DNA of 64,000 bases from Bacillus gobiensis. Its GTDB lineage: Bacteria > Bacillota > Bacilli > Bacillales > Bacillaceae. The position numbers and the translations under genes are program-made. The notes under the pieces are model-generated. The model made no database searches. It was not told the origin of the DNA and worked only from the letters and a program-made list of their open reading frames with translations. Position 1 is the first letter of the stretch; each line of letters opens with the position of its first letter. The stretch covers positions 2,170,190 through 2,234,189 of the forward strand of contig NZ_CP012600.1 of assembly GCF_001278705.1 (NCBI RefSeq), in the 5' to 3' direction. Below are positions 1 through 9,289 of this stretch, one piece after another.

Positions 1-1
1 A

Positions 2-55
2 AACGACAACGAGAAAAAAGAAAAAGAGAAACCGAAAGATACCGGCTCAACTTGA
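2..55 (+). CDS. 3' end of an upstream gene (partial)
   Basis: Seventeen codons run in frame to a TGA at 53-55 and encode a charged tail rich in Asn, Glu and Lys ending DTGST. The stop lies inside the terminator hairpin that follows, as expected for the end of a real gene entering from the left. Low-complexity tails of this kind occur on class A penicillin-binding proteins, and a PBP sits beside acsA in some Bacillus genomes, but too little is visible to name it. Confidence 0.5.
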   Translation, partial: NDNEKKEKEKPKDTGST

Positions 56-68
56 TGAGCCGGTTTTT
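41..68 (+). terminator. Intrinsic terminator of the upstream gene
   Basis: The inverted repeat ACCGGCTCA/TGAGCCGGT with a short loop is followed by a run of six T. It lies between the left-hand plus-strand gene and the convergent acsA. Confidence 0.85.
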
Positions 69-91
69 TCTGTTCCTTATAACGCTGTCTG

Positions 92-1810
92 TCAATCCTC
101 CATCGATGAAAGATCGCCTGCAGGAAGATTTAATTCCCACGCCTTTAACACCCTTCTCATAATTTTTCCGCTTCTTGTTTTCGGCAGCTTATCTTTAAAT
201 TCTATTTCCCTTGGAGCGGCGTGTGCTGCCAGCCCCTGCTTCACAAACTGGCGGATTTGTTCCTTCAGCTCATCAGACGGCTCATAACCGTCTCTGAGTG
301 CTATAAACGCTTTAATGATTTCCCCTCGAACCGGATCAGGTTTTCCGATAACGCCTGCTTCCGCAACAGAAGGGTGCTCGACCAGCTTGCTCTCGACCTC
401 AAATGGCCCCACTCGTTCTCCGGAAGTCATGATTACATCGTCCACCCGACCTTGAAACCAAAAATACCCCTCTTCGTCCATATATGCCGAATCCCCCGAC
501 ACATACCAGCCACTGGGCATAAAATACGATTCATACTTTTCAGGGTTTCTCCAAATTGCATACATCATAGACGGCCACCCTTTTTTGACGGCGAGATTTC
601 CCATTCTGTAAGGCGGCAGCTCATTCCCTTGATGATCAATGATTGCCGCTTCTACTCCAGGGATCGGCTTGCCCATCGATCCCGGCTTTATTTCCATAGA
701 CGGGTAATTGCAAATGATATGGCTGCCTGTTTCGGTCATCCACCATGTGTCATGAATCCTTTTTTGAAATACTTCATAACCCCATTTGATTACTTCCGGA
801 TTCAATGGTTCACCAACACTCAATACATGGCGCAGCGAACGGAGATCATATTTTTTGACAAGATCATCACCTGCGCCCATCAGCATTCTAAAGGCGGTGG
901 GTGCACTGTACCAAACAGTAACTTCAAGATCTTCAATCGTTTGATACCAGTTTTCAGGACTAAATCGCCCGCCGACGATGACATTTGTCGCTCCGTTTAG
1001 CCACGGGCCGAAAATTCCGTATACAGTTCCTGTGACCCATCCGGGATCTGCTGTACACCAATACACATCGTCCTCTTTTAAATCAAGCACCCAATGAGCT
1101 GTCTGGTATTGCTGAATCATGGCTTCGTGAACGTGCAATACCCCTTTTGGTGTACCAGTCGATCCCGACGTATAATGCAGGAGCATACCGTCTTTTTTGT
1201 CTACCCATTCAATTTCCAGCTCTTTCCCAGCATTCTCTGCTTTTGATAAATAATCGATGACCTTTCCTTCCTCTTTCACATTCGTTCCAACTACAAGTAC
1301 ATGCTTTAAATGAGGAAGCTCATCAACCGGAATTCGTTCCAGCAGCTCAGGTGTCGTAACGATGACCTTCGCTTCGCTGTTTTCCAAACGGTCCTTTACT
1401 GCCCCTTTCATAAAGGCTTCAAAAAGCGGGCCTGCAATGGCACCCAGCTTAATTGCTCCAAGCAGAATAAAATACAATTCAGGCGTACGCGGCATAAAAA
1501 CAAACACGCGGTCACCCTTTTTTACATCCGCAAATTGCTTTAACACATTTCCCGCTCGGTTGGTTTCATTTTTCATTTCTCTAAACGTATATTTTTCTTC
1601 CCTAGCTGCATCTTTATAGTGTAATGCGATTTTGTTTTTTCTGTGTGATTCTGCATGGCGGTCAATTGCTTCAAAAGCCGCATTTATTTTCCCGGTATTA
1701 TTCCAAGAAAAATAGGTTTCCGCTTCCTTCCAATCAAAATTTCGATACGTTTCCTCGTAATTTGATAAATTATAATTCCCTTGTACAATTGGCAGCGCTT
1801 CCAACTTCAT
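92..1810 (-). CDS. acsA: Acetyl-CoA synthetase AcsA
   Basis: This is an AMP-forming acetyl-CoA synthetase of 572 residues that makes acetyl-CoA from acetate, ATP and CoA in the cytoplasm. The adenylate-forming signature YTSGSTGTPKG lies near residues 213-223. The C-terminal lysine of the SGK motif falls at residue 549, the position acetylated by AcuA in B. subtilis. A longer frame starts three codons upstream at 1819, but that ATG touches the AAAGGGG ribosome binding site with no spacing, while the ATG at 1810 is spaced nine bases and gives the family's usual length. The gene is divergent from acuA, and a cre-like site lies between them. Repression by CcpA and control of activity by acetylation are inferred from the family. 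Confidence 0.95.
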   Translation of the reverse strand: MKLEALPIVQGNYNLSNYEETYRNFDWKEAETYFSWNNTGKINAAFEAIDRHAESHRKNKIALHYKDAAREEKYTFREMKNETNRAGNVLKQFADVKKGDRVFVFMPRTPELYFILLGAIKLGAIAGPLFEAFMKGAVKDRLENSEAKVIVTTPELLERIPVDELPHLKHVLVVGTNVKEEGKVIDYLSKAENAGKELEIEWVDKKDGMLLHYTSGSTGTPKGVLHVHEAMIQQYQTAHWVLDLKEDDVYWCTADPGWVTGTVYGIFGPWLNGATNVIVGGRFSPENWYQTIEDLEVTVWYSAPTAFRMLMGAGDDLVKKYDLRSLRHVLSVGEPLNPEVIKWGYEVFQKRIHDTWWMTETGSHIICNYPSMEIKPGSMGKPIPGVEAAIIDHQGNELPPYRMGNLAVKKGWPSMMYAIWRNPEKYESYFMPSGWYVSGDSAYMDEEGYFWFQGRVDDVIMTSGERVGPFEVESKLVEHPSVAEAGVIGKPDPVRGEIIKAFIALRDGYEPSDELKEQIRQFVKQGLAAHAAPREIEFKDKLPKTRSGKIMRRVLKAWELNLPAGDLSSMED

Positions 1811-1879
1811 TTGATTCATCCCCTTTATTGAAAGTTGTCACCTAATGATAAGTATAGCAGTATTTTTTCACAATTTATA

Positions 1880-1893
1880 TGAAAACGTTTTAT
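1880..1893. promoter_or_regulatory. Putative cre site between acsA and acuA
   Basis: TGAAAACGTTTTAT fits the catabolite-responsive element consensus (TGAAARCGYTTNCN) except near the right end. It sits in the divergent acsA/acuA promoter region. CcpA control of both units is known in B. subtilis, and CcpA is encoded 2 kb away. The effect here is inferred. Confidence 0.65.
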
Positions 1894-1948
1894 TTTTTGC
1901 TATGGTAGAGTTAGGTTATTTACTTAAGGGAAGTTAGGCGGTGAGTAC

Positions 1949-2581
1949 ATGAACCATGTAAAAACCTATCATTCGATGGAATTAACCACAGAAGACGGCC
2001 CCCTGATCATAGAAGGCCATATACCATCTGCAAAGCTGGAAGACTATGAATTTCATAACGATCTTACAGCTTTCAGACCGCCAAAAGAGCAGCATAATGC
2101 GTTGATCGGCATTGCCAAGCTTACTGAAGGACGAGTCATTATTGCAAGATTTGAACATACCATTGTTGGCTACGTGACTTATCTTTACCCCGATCCACTC
2201 GAAAGATGGTCGGAGGGCCGACTGGATTTTTTAATTGAACTGGGCGCGATTGAGGTTGCACCTCAATTTCGCGGAAGCTCGGTGGGAAAAAGCCTTCTTC
2301 AGGTAAGTATGATGGATTCTTTTATGGAAAATTACGTGATTATTACGACAGAATATTATTGGCATTGGGATTTAAAGGGGACAAAAATGAGTGTATGGGA
2401 TTATCGAAAAATGATGGAAAAAATGATGAATGCCGGAGGGCTCGTGTATTTTGCAACTGATGAGCCGGAAATTTGCTCGCATCCGGCAAACTGCCTGATG
2501 GCTAGAATCGGAAGCCATGTGGATCAGCAAAAGATTGGAGCGTTCGACCGTCTTCGCTTTAAAAATAGATTCATGTATTAA
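1949..2581 (+). CDS. acuA: AcuA, GNAT acetyltransferase for AcsA
   Basis: A 210-residue GNAT-fold protein. The acetyl-CoA binding motif A is visible as RGSSVGKSLL near residues 111-120. In B. subtilis AcuA acetylates the active-site lysine of AcsA and switches it off. The start follows an AGGCGGTG ribosome binding site. It is the first gene of the acuA-acuC unit, divergent from its target acsA and downstream of the cre-like site. In B. subtilis acuB follows; here the next full gene is acuC. Confidence 0.93.
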   Translation: MNHVKTYHSMELTTEDGPLIIEGHIPSAKLEDYEFHNDLTAFRPPKEQHNALIGIAKLTEGRVIIARFEHTIVGYVTYLYPDPLERWSEGRLDFLIELGAIEVAPQFRGSSVGKSLLQVSMMDSFMENYVIITTEYYWHWDLKGTKMSVWDYRKMMEKMMNAGGLVYFATDEPEICSHPANCLMARIGSHVDQQKIGAFDRLRFKNRFMY

Positions 2582-2611
2582 GAAGTATACGGAGCAAAGG
2601 GGACAACGATC

Positions 2612-2680
2612 ATGAACAAAGGTCAAAAAAATAAGTTTGTGAGCCGTCTATTCTACAAAAGGGAAGAGAAGAATTTATGA
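2612..2680 (+). CDS. 22-codon ORF in the place of acuB
   Basis: A short frame beginning MNKGQKNKF has a convincing ribosome binding site (AAAGGGG, nine bases before the ATG). Its TGA overlaps the acuC ATG by four bases, so translation could be coupled. It occupies the interval where B. subtilis carries acuB (two CBS domains plus an ACT domain). I see no similarity to AcuB in the peptide. It may be a remnant of the deletion, a leader that couples acuC translation, or chance. Confidence 0.4.
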   Translation: MNKGQKNKFVSRLFYKREEKNL

Positions 2681-3834
2681 AAGACTGTGTCTTTATCTAC
2701 TCTCCTTCTTATCAGACGTATCATTTCCACCAAAACCACCCTTTTAATCAGCAAAGGGTGTCAGTCGCCTACGATCTGTTAAAGAGCCTTAACGCTTTTG
2801 AAGCAGACGAGGTTATTTCTCCCCGAACAGCTACAGAAGCTGACTTAAGGCTGGTTCATTCGGAGGATTATATACAAGCGGTTATGCTTGCGGGAGAAGG
2901 AAAGCTGCCGGTTGCAGAGGGAGAAAACTATGGATTAGGTACAGAGGACACACCTGTTTTTGCGGGAATGCATGAAGCTGCGTCTCTTCTAGTCGGGGGA
3001 ACGCTTATGGCCGCTGAGTATGTCATGTCAGGGAAAGCTAGACATGCTGTGAACCTTGGCGGAGGCTTGCACCATGGCTTAAGAGGAAAAGCATCCGGTT
3101 TTTGCGTTTACAATGATATTTCTGCGGCAGTAAAATATATTCAAAAAAAATACCAGGCAAAGGTCTTATATATTGATACAGATGCCCACCATGGGGACGG
3201 TGTTCAATTTGCATTTTACGATGACCCGGGCGTTTGCACTCTCTCTATTCATGAAACTGGCAAGTATCTTTTCCCTGGTACTGGCCAAATACACGAAAGG
3301 GGGAGCGGAAAAGGCTATGGGTATTGTTTTAATTTTCCGATAGAGCCGTTTACAGAGAATGATTCTTTCCTTCATGTGTACCGGACTGCTGTAGAAGAAA
3401 TTGCGGCTTTCTATCAGCCTGATGTCATAATCACTCAAAACGGCGCAGATGCCCATTGCTTTGATCCTCTTACCCATCTATCTAACACGATGACAATTTA
3501 TAAAGAAATACCAAAGCTCGCTCATGAAATCGCCCACAAGTACTGTGATGGCAGATGGATTGCTGTTGGAGGAGGAGGTTATGATGGGTGGAGAGTTGTT
3601 CCTAGAGCCTGGAGCCTAATTTGGCTTGAAATGAAAGGGATTCATCCTGGGGGAAAAATCCCAGAGGAATGGTACAATACTTGGAAACACCATTCCCCTC
3701 TTCCGCTTCCCCGCTTGTGGGAAGACAATAACGGGATCTATAATCAAATTCCAAGAAAACAAGAAATTACCGAAAAAAATCAGCAGATGGTACAAAAGAC
3801 TCTTTATCAATTGCGGGCCGAAAGAAAAAGCTAA
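2677..3834 (+). CDS. acuC: AcuC, class I HDAC-like protein deacetylase
   Basis: A 385-residue arginase/deacetylase-fold protein of the histone deacetylase superfamily. GGGLHHG (residues 128-134) carries the active-site histidine pair and DTDAHHGDG (167-175) the zinc ligands; GGGGYDG near the C-terminus is also conserved. In B. subtilis AcuC deacetylates and reactivates AcsA, opposing AcuA. The start ATG overlaps the end of the 22-codon frame, and a strong hairpin follows the stop. Length and N-terminus match B. subtilis AcuC closely. Confidence 0.93.
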   Translation: MKDCVFIYSPSYQTYHFHQNHPFNQQRVSVAYDLLKSLNAFEADEVISPRTATEADLRLVHSEDYIQAVMLAGEGKLPVAEGENYGLGTEDTPVFAGMHEAASLLVGGTLMAAEYVMSGKARHAVNLGGGLHHGLRGKASGFCVYNDISAAVKYIQKKYQAKVLYIDTDAHHGDGVQFAFYDDPGVCTLSIHETGKYLFPGTGQIHERGSGKGYGYCFNFPIEPFTENDSFLHVYRTAVEEIAAFYQPDVIITQNGADAHCFDPLTHLSNTMTIYKEIPKLAHEIAHKYCDGRWIAVGGGGYDGWRVVPRAWSLIWLEMKGIHPGGKIPEEWYNTWKHHSPLPLPRLWEDNNGIYNQIPRKQEITEKNQQMVQKTLYQLRAERKS

Positions 3835-3848
3835 TAAAGAATCAAATA

Positions 3849-3890
3849 ACTAGAAAACCCGCGGTGATATTCCTCCGCGGGTTTTCTAGT
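3849..3890. terminator. Bidirectional terminator between acuC and ccpA
   Basis: A near-perfect inverted repeat with arms at 3850-3864 and 3875-3890 (CTAGAAAACCCGCGG and its complement) is flanked by A and T tracts. It serves the convergent acuC and ccpA. In B. subtilis motP and motS lie in this interval. Confidence 0.9.
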
Positions 3891-3893
3891 TTA

Positions 3894-4895
3894 TCACTTT
3901 GTTGACTGTCTTAATTCGATGCGATGCGGAAGCTCAACGTGCTGGTTTTCAACCGATTCTTTGTTCATCAGCTTTGTTAACAGCCTCATGGCTACAGCTC
4001 CAATATCATATGTCGGCTGAACAACAGTGGAAAGCTGAGGCCGTACCATTAAGGAAAGCCTGGTATTATCAAATCCCATGATTTCTATATCTTCAGGAAT
4101 TGAAAGGCCGCTATCTTGCACTGCGTGAATGACACCTAGAGCCATTTCATCTGTTGAAGCTAAAATAGCAGTAGGCTTTTTCCCAAGCTCTTGGAAGGCT
4201 TCAAGAGCTTCTAGGCCCGAATCATACGTGTAGTCGCCTTCGACCACCAGATTTTCATCATAATCAATTTCAGCGTCTTTCAAAGCTCTCTTAAAGCCTT
4301 CTAATTTTTTGATTTTGTTAATAGGTTCAGTTAACGGTCCGCTGACAAAGCCGATTTCTTGATGGCCTTTCTCAATTAAGAGCGTGGTTACATCATACAT
4401 CGCCTGCTCATAGTTAATTGCTACTGATGGTGTTTCTTCTTGTTCTTCTACAGAAGCAGCTAGTACGATCGGCACAGGAGAACGTTTAAATTCTTCAATA
4501 TGCTCATTCGTCACATTGCCGCTCATGAAAAGAATTCCATCCACTTGTTTACCAAGCATTGTGTTGATTAAATGCAATTCTTTTTCGACATTTTGGTCAG
4601 AGTTACTGAGGATAATGTTGTACTTATACATCGTTGCAATATCTTCAATGCCTCGTGCCAGCTCTGAATAAAAAATGCTCGAAATATCAGGAATAATGAC
4701 ACCTACTGTCGTCGTTTTCTTGCTTGCCAGACCTCTTGCTACTGCGTTTGGCCGATATCCAAGACGGTCAATCGCTTCAAGTACTTTTTTCCTAGTGGTC
4801 GGCTTTACATTCGGATTTCCGTTGACAACCCTCGATACTGTTGCCATACTAACATTTGCTTCTCTTGCTACATCATAAATGGTTACATTACTCAA
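3894..4895 (-). CDS. ccpA: Catabolite control protein CcpA
   Basis: A LacI/GalR-family regulator of 333 residues. It has an N-terminal helix-turn-helix ([18 protein letters not shown]), the hinge-helix region and a periplasmic-binding-protein-like core nearly identical to B. subtilis CcpA. With HPr-Ser46-P it binds cre sites to repress or activate carbon genes. The start is taken as TTG at 4895, eight bases after AGGAG. The in-frame GTG at 4904 lies within the ribosome binding site itself. Candidate targets in the window are the cre-like sites at 1880 and 36400. The gene stands alone: motPS, downstream of ccpA in B. subtilis, are absent. Confidence 0.97.
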   Translation of the reverse strand: MSNVTIYDVAREANVSMATVSRVVNGNPNVKPTTRKKVLEAIDRLGYRPNAVARGLASKKTTTVGVIIPDISSIFYSELARGIEDIATMYKYNIILSNSDQNVEKELHLINTMLGKQVDGILFMSGNVTNEHIEEFKRSPVPIVLAASVEEQEETPSVAINYEQAMYDVTTLLIEKGHQEIGFVSGPLTEPINKIKKLEGFKRALKDAEIDYDENLVVEGDYTYDSGLEALEAFQELGKKPTAILASTDEMALGVIHAVQDSGLSIPEDIEIMGFDNTRLSLMVRPQLSTVVQPTYDIGAVAMRLLTKLMNKESVENQHVELPHRIELRQSTK

Positions 4896-5078
4896 CGTCT
4901 TCACTCCTTTAACTCATTACGCTTTCCATTGCATAAACTACATTATGTAGAGAAATGTCGAAAACCGTTAACTCCTTTCATTATCTTACGATAAGTTGGA
5001 GAATCAATCAATTTTTTCTATTATTATATCCCATTTATGTTACGGCTATGGGGAAATTATACACATTTTTCATGGTTA

Positions 5079-5092
5079 TGAAAACGTATGCC
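5079..5092. promoter_or_regulatory. Weak cre-like sequence upstream of ccpA
   Basis: TGAAAACGTATGCC matches the left half of the cre consensus but departs on the right. It lies about 185 bases upstream of the ccpA start. CcpA autoregulation would be possible, but a chance match is equally likely. Confidence 0.25.
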
Positions 5093-5134
5093 GCTTTTTA
5101 TTAAATTATTTAACGATGTTCCGTAACAAAGCGT

Positions 5135-5167
5135 GAAAAAAAGAGCCGTCTTTATATACGGCTCTTA
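5135..5167 (-). terminator. Terminator of aroA
   Basis: AAGAGCCGT pairs with ACGGCTCTT across a short loop. Read on the minus strand it is followed by a T-rich tract (AAAAAAA on the plus strand at 5136-5142). Confidence 0.85.
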
Positions 5168-5191
5168 GATTGGCTCATATTACGCCAGTTA

Positions 5192-6268
5192 CTATGATTT
5201 CACTGCTGCCAATGGTTTAAGTGCATTGATCCACTGGTCAAATTCAGGAATGTTCATTTGTTGGGCAGAATCTGAAAGCGCCACTGCAGGATCTGGATGA
5301 ACCTCTGCCATTACGCCGTCTGCTCCAATCGCCAGTGCTGCTTTCGCTGTAGGCAATAGCAAATCTTTCCGGCCAGTAGAGTGAGTTACATCAACAAAAA
5401 CCGGCAAATGTGTTTCTTGCTTTAAAATCGGTACAGCTGAAATATCAAGAGTGTTACGAGTTGCTGTTTCATATGTGCGAATACCACGCTCACAAAGAAT
5501 AATATTGTCATTTCCTTGAGAAATAATATACTCTGCCGCATTAATAAATTCCTGGATGGTCGCCGCTAACCCGCGTTTTAATAATACAGGCTTGTTTACA
5601 GCTCCGGCTGCTTTTAACAGTTCAAAGTTCTGCATGTTGCGCGCACCAATTTGGATGATATCAACATAGTCGATAGCAGTCTCAATATCGGCTGGATTAA
5701 CGATTTCACTGATCACAGCCAAATCATATTCCTTAGCTACCTTGCTGAGTATTTTCAAGCCCTCTAAGCCAAGACCTTGGAAATCATAAGGGCTCGTACG
5801 CGGCTTAAATGCCCCGCCGCGGAGAATCTTTACGCCTTGGTTTTTCGCTGCTTGTGCTACAGCAGCCACCTGCTCATAGCTTTCTACGGCACATGGTCCT
5901 ACAATAAAGGATTGATCGCCGTCTCCAATTCTTTCACCGTTAACTTCCACCACTGTATTTTCCGGTTTTTTCTTTCTTGATACCAAAAGAGCTTTTCTAT
6001 GATCGTCTTCTTGTAATTCAAGGCTTGCTTTGAAAATCTCTTTGAAGATATGCTGAAGCGTTGATGTTTCAAAAGGACCATCATTATTTTTAATGATGTT
6101 ATCAAGCATCGTCCTTTCACGAACTGGATCGTAACGGTGCACACCTTGTGCATCCTTCGTTTTTCCAATTTCTTGGACAATTCGTCCTCTCTCATTAATA
6201 AGCTTTAAAATCTGAAGGTTAAGGTCATTCGCCTTGTTTCTTAATTGTTCCAATTCTCCGTTGCTCAT
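5192..6268 (-). CDS. aroA: Chorismate mutase/DAHP synthase fusion AroA
   Basis: A bifunctional 358-residue enzyme at the head of aromatic amino-acid synthesis. The N-terminal ~85 residues are an AroQ-type chorismate mutase, which serves as the allosteric domain. The rest is DAHP synthase of the KDO8P-synthase-like family, with [22 protein letters not shown] and the C-terminal DVTHSTGR visible. The ATG at 6268 follows GAGAGG by nine bases and gives exactly the 358 residues of the B. subtilis enzyme (there aroA, elsewhere aroG). The open frame continues 18 codons upstream but lacks a suitable ribosome binding site. A sigma-A promoter lies at 6338-6366. Confidence 0.96.
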   Translation of the reverse strand: MSNGELEQLRNKANDLNLQILKLINERGRIVQEIGKTKDAQGVHRYDPVRERTMLDNIIKNNDGPFETSTLQHIFKEIFKASLELQEDDHRKALLVSRKKKPENTVVEVNGERIGDGDQSFIVGPCAVESYEQVAAVAQAAKNQGVKILRGGAFKPRTSPYDFQGLGLEGLKILSKVAKEYDLAVISEIVNPADIETAIDYVDIIQIGARNMQNFELLKAAGAVNKPVLLKRGLAATIQEFINAAEYIISQGNDNIILCERGIRTYETATRNTLDISAVPILKQETHLPVFVDVTHSTGRKDLLLPTAKAALAIGADGVMAEVHPDPAVALSDSAQQMNIPEFDQWINALKPLAAVKS

Positions 6269-6337
6269 TTCATTCATCCTCTCGTATTTTCTATCATGAA
6301 AAGATTGCTCTTTTAATTTCATCTGGAATTAAGTATT

Positions 6338-6366
6338 ATTATAAACAATGTGCGGTAAAATGTCAC
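6338..6366 (-). promoter_or_regulatory. Sigma-A promoter of aroA
   Basis: On the minus strand, GTGACA (5 of 6 bases to consensus), a 17-base spacer and a perfect TATAAT lie about 70 bases upstream of the start codon. Confidence 0.8.
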
Positions 6367-6459
6367 TAACTATTTCTTTATTACTAAAACGCTTTTAAGT
6401 GATAAAGTGAAAAAACCTAATATAACAGGCATTACACGATAAAATATTTTTTTAATAAC

Positions 6460-6490
6460 GTACCCCGGACATTTACTGTCCGGGGTATAC
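6460..6490 (-). terminator. Hairpin after ytxJ, probable terminator
   Basis: GTACCCCGGACA pairs with TGTCCGGGGTA(T)AC across five bases, directly after the ytxJ stop. The following tract on the minus strand is AT-rich rather than a clean T run. Confidence 0.6.
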
Positions 6491-6494
6491 TACG

Positions 6495-6818
6495 TTATAA
6501 GTTTTTCATTAAAGAATCTGCTGTAATTTTTGAATGGGAGGCATGCCACTTTACGCTTCCATTATCGAAGACAAGAGCCTGCGGGCTTTCATGCCTTATG
6601 CCGGTTTTTTCAGCAATATAATTGGACAGCTCACGATCCGTTTGAACATGTAAATAATAGCTCTGAACGTTCTCGTTCTGTTTGGTAAATGCTTCATATT
6701 CCACAAAGGCATTTTTGCTGATCGGGCATGTCAGACTGTGCTTAAAGAAAACAAATGGCTTATCTTGTTCAATTAACGCATCAAATTCTTCGATTGATTG
6801 GATATGCTGCTTCGTCAT
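6495..6818 (-). CDS. ytxJ: YtxJ, bacilliredoxin BrxC-type protein
   Basis: A 107-residue thioredoxin-fold protein of the bacillithiol-associated monothiol bacilliredoxin family (BrxC). The active-site cysteine is in TCPIS near residue 31. The family removes bacillithiol from S-bacillithiolated proteins. The second of two tandem ATGs (6818) is better spaced from AGGAGG than the first (6821). It is the last gene of ytxG-ytxH-ytxJ, behind the sigma-B promoter at 7775-7800, consistent with a general-stress role. Confidence 0.9.
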   Translation of the reverse strand: MTKQHIQSIEEFDALIEQDKPFVFFKHSLTCPISKNAFVEYEAFTKQNENVQSYYLHVQTDRELSNYIAEKTGIRHESPQALVFDNGSVKWHASHSKITADSLMKNL

Positions 6819-6862
6819 CATAACCTCCTGGAGATTTCTTTATAGAGTTACCGTGTTACCAG

Positions 6863-7285
6863 TTAAGCCTCTTTTTTCGCCTCGTTTGCTTCTTCTGCCA
6901 ATTTATTTTTTGCCTCTTCGACTGGCTGAACGGTTTCATTAGATTGAACATTGTTAATATCGTTTGTTTCATTTTGAGGCTGTTCTTTTGTGCGGTTTTT
7001 TAAATCCTTTACTTTGTCCATCAGTTGTGTTGATTGATCAGAAACCAATTGAGAAATTGTTGAAGTTTTGTCTTTTGCAATGCTTACATACTCAACGCCT
7101 TTTTCTCTTGCCTCGCTTGTAAGTTTGTCTGTTTTTTCCTTCACAACTGAAGCTTGGGCGCCAAAGTCATCTCTTAGCTCTCTCCCTGATTTAGGTGCAA
7201 GAAATAGAGCTGTCGTTGCTCCGACAATCCCCCCGATAATTGTTCCAAGTAAAAAATCTTTGCTGTTCATTCCTTCTTTGCTCAT
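6863..7285 (-). CDS. ytxH: YtxH-family general stress protein
   Basis: A 140-residue protein of the YtxH (gas-vesicle-protein-like) family. One hydrophobic, glycine-rich N-terminal segment (residues 10-28, LLGTIIGGIVGATTALFLA) is followed by the APKSGRELR motif. The long polar helical tail is rich in Lys, Glu, Asn and Gln and looks coiled-coil or disordered. It is presumably a small membrane-anchored protein of unknown biochemical role. It has its own ribosome binding site and lies second in the sigma-B-controlled ytxGHJ operon. Confidence 0.88.
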   Translation of the reverse strand: MSKEGMNSKDFLLGTIIGGIVGATTALFLAPKSGRELRDDFGAQASVVKEKTDKLTSEAREKGVEYVSIAKDKTSTISQLVSDQSTQLMDKVKDLKNRTKEQPQNETNDINNVQSNETVQPVEEAKNKLAEEANEAKKEA

Positions 7286-7315
7286 TATTTTTCCTCCTTT
7301 GAATTTGAAAATGCT

Positions 7316-7741
7316 TTATTGGATTTGTCGTGCTTTTTTGTTTTTTAGTTTTTCCCAAATTTGCACGATAGCTCCACTCCAGTTAACTACTTGGGAAATT
7401 TTATCTTGATTTTGTTCCATGGTGGCAGAAACAGAAGTAGACACCTTTTTAATTGAATTATTAAATTGATGAACTGAAGTACCTACATCTTGAATAGCAT
7501 GTACAACTGTATTGAGCTTTTCAGATTTCGCTTGAACATCTTCTGCAAGCTGATTCGTCTTATGTAAAAGTTCAGTAGTTTCAGACGTTATGCCTTTCAG
7601 TTGCCCCTCAATGCCTTCAACGGTTGATGCCACCTTTGTCAGAGTTGCCTGTAATGAGTTTAATGTTTTAGCTAAATAAATAACTAAAATAAAAAAGGCG
7701 ATTGCTATTAACGCTGCGCTAAAATATAGAATATTAATCAT
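7316..7741 (-). CDS. ytxG: YtxG, DUF948 general stress protein
   Basis: A 141-residue DUF948 protein with one N-terminal transmembrane helix (residues 5-24). The remainder is a heptad-like alpha-helical region likely to form a coiled coil. The start follows AGGAGG with ideal spacing. It is the first gene of ytxGHJ, about 30 bases downstream of a clear sigma-B promoter. The function in this family is not established beyond stress induction. Confidence 0.88.
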   Translation of the reverse strand: MINILYFSAALIAIAFFILVIYLAKTLNSLQATLTKVASTVEGIEGQLKGITSETTELLHKTNQLAEDVQAKSEKLNTVVHAIQDVGTSVHQFNNSIKKVSTSVSATMEQNQDKISQVVNWSGAIVQIWEKLKNKKARQIQ

Positions 7742-7774
7742 TTCTTACCTCCTCTACTACCGTTAGTGTGTCTA

Positions 7775-7800
7775 ATACCCTAAATAATTAAACATTAAAC
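7775..7800 (-). promoter_or_regulatory. Sigma-B promoter of ytxGHJ
   Basis: On the minus strand, GTTTAA, 14 bases, then GGGTAT match the sigma-B consensus at both boxes. A second GTTTAA overlaps the spacer. The site is 34 bases upstream of the ytxG ATG. B. subtilis ytxGHJ is a known sigma-B operon. Confidence 0.85.
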
Positions 7801-7873
7801 ATCTAAGTATGAAAGAGAGCTATACTAACCATTCTACTATAAATGTCTACCGGGAAAAAAGCAGTTTTCAGAA

Positions 7874-7911
7874 TAAAAAAATCTTGCCTCCTTCGGAAGA
7901 CAAGATTTTTA
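7874..7911 (-). terminator. Terminator of murC
   Basis: AAAAAATCTTG and CAAGATTTTT flank a 15-base loop between the murC stop and the ytxGHJ promoter. Confidence 0.85.
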
Positions 7912-7922
7912 ATTATACCTGA

Positions 7923-9227
7923 TTATGATAACGGAACAACGTTTTCATAGGCTCTAAGATATTTTTGTACATCACCAGCACCCATAAAAAGAATGACACT
8001 ATGATCATGGGCTTTCAGGGCTGAGGTATCCTCCTCATTAATCAGCTGGGCATTGTCAATTTTTTTCTGGAGATCTAATATAGACAGTTTTCCGTTATTT
8101 TCCCTGGCAGATCCAAAAATATCACATAAATATACGGAGTCCGCTTTTTGAAGGCTAATTGCGAATTCATTCAAAAATGACTGCGTTCTCGTAAATGTAT
8201 GCGGCTGGAACACAGCAACAACTTCCCGATCCGGATATTTTTGTCTAGCAGCTTCGATTGTTACGTTAATTTCTGTCGGGTGATGCGCGTAATCATCAAT
8301 TAATACTTGGTTCCCGACGATTTTTTCATTAAACCTTCTTTTCACTCCGCCAAACGTGCTGAGAGAGTCTTTAATAAGCTGAACATTGACAGATTCATAA
8401 TGGCAAAGGGCAATCACCGCTAATGCGTTCAAAACATTGTGAGTCCCGTATGCCGGGATGTAAAATGTATCATAATATGAGTTGCGTACAAAGACATCAA
8501 ATGTAGTGCCCAGTGTGTTTTTAATCACATTCCGTGCTTGAAAATCATTTTCTTCGCCGAGTCCGTAATAAACGACTGGAACATTAGCTTGTATTCTCGG
8601 AAGGTAATCGTCATCTCCGCAAGCTATAATCGCTTTGTTTACTTGTAGAGCCATGTTTTGAAATGCGTCGAAAACATCCTCTACGCTTGAGAAATAGTCG
8701 GGATGATCGAAATCAATATTCGTCATAATCGCATAGTCAGGCTGATAGCTCAAAAAGTGTCTCCGGTATTCACAAGCCTCAAACACAAAGTACTCACTAT
8801 CTTTACTTCCCTTTCCCGTACCATCCCCGATTAAGTAGGAAGCGGGCTTTGCTGTTTGTATCACATGAGCAAGCAGCCCTGTTGTTGAAGTTTTTCCATG
8901 AGCACCAGTAACCGCAACACTTGTAAAGCTCTTCATATAATCGCCTAAAAATTTATGATATCGAATGACCTGATTTCCATCCTTCTGCGCCTTTTCAATT
9001 TCAGGATGCGTGTCTGGAAATGCGTTTCCGGCAATGACAATCATTCCTGGTTCTATATTTTCAGGATCAAATGACAAAATGGGAATATTTCTTTCTTCTA
9101 ACGCTAGCTGTGTAAAAAGCCTTTTATCAATATCCGATCCTTGGACCCTCTTTCCGGTATCGTGAAGAATTTGGGCAAGTGCACTCATACCTGTCCCTTT
9201 AATTCCAACAAAATGATAAACAGTCAT
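7923..9227 (-). CDS. murC: UDP-N-acetylmuramate--L-alanine ligase MurC
   Basis: A 434-residue cytoplasmic ligase that adds L-Ala to UDP-MurNAc, the first peptide-stem step of peptidoglycan synthesis. An N-terminal Rossmann-like domain ([11 protein letters not shown], residues 8-18) is followed by the ATP-binding loop [10 protein letters not shown] (108-117). The central Mur-ligase segment DYAHHPTEI is present. The length agrees with the ~432 residues of B. subtilis MurC. The start follows TTGGAGGT, and a sigma-A-like promoter is just upstream. Confidence 0.96.
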   Translation of the reverse strand: MTVYHFVGIKGTGMSALAQILHDTGKRVQGSDIDKRLFTQLALEERNIPILSFDPENIEPGMIVIAGNAFPDTHPEIEKAQKDGNQVIRYHKFLGDYMKSFTSVAVTGAHGKTSTTGLLAHVIQTAKPASYLIGDGTGKGSKDSEYFVFEACEYRRHFLSYQPDYAIMTNIDFDHPDYFSSVEDVFDAFQNMALQVNKAIIACGDDDYLPRIQANVPVVYYGLGEENDFQARNVIKNTLGTTFDVFVRNSYYDTFYIPAYGTHNVLNALAVIALCHYESVNVQLIKDSLSTFGGVKRRFNEKIVGNQVLIDDYAHHPTEINVTIEAARQKYPDREVVAVFQPHTFTRTQSFLNEFAISLQKADSVYLCDIFGSARENNGKLSILDLQKKIDNAQLINEEDTSALKAHDHSVILFMGAGDVQKYLRAYENVVPLS

Positions 9228-9261
9228 AATTGTACCTCCAACAAACGTCTATCTGATTTTC

Positions 9262-9289
9262 AGTATATGACGTTTACTTCGATTTGCAA
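9262..9289 (-). promoter_or_regulatory. Probable sigma-A promoter of murC
   Basis: On the minus strand, TTGCAA and TATACT are separated by 16 bases, about 35 bases upstream of the murC start. Confidence 0.6.

Noticed and set aside
221-1000. A 259-residue ORF opposite acsA
   Set aside because: It is antisense to a clearly conserved enzyme, has no motif and reflects the codon use of acsA.
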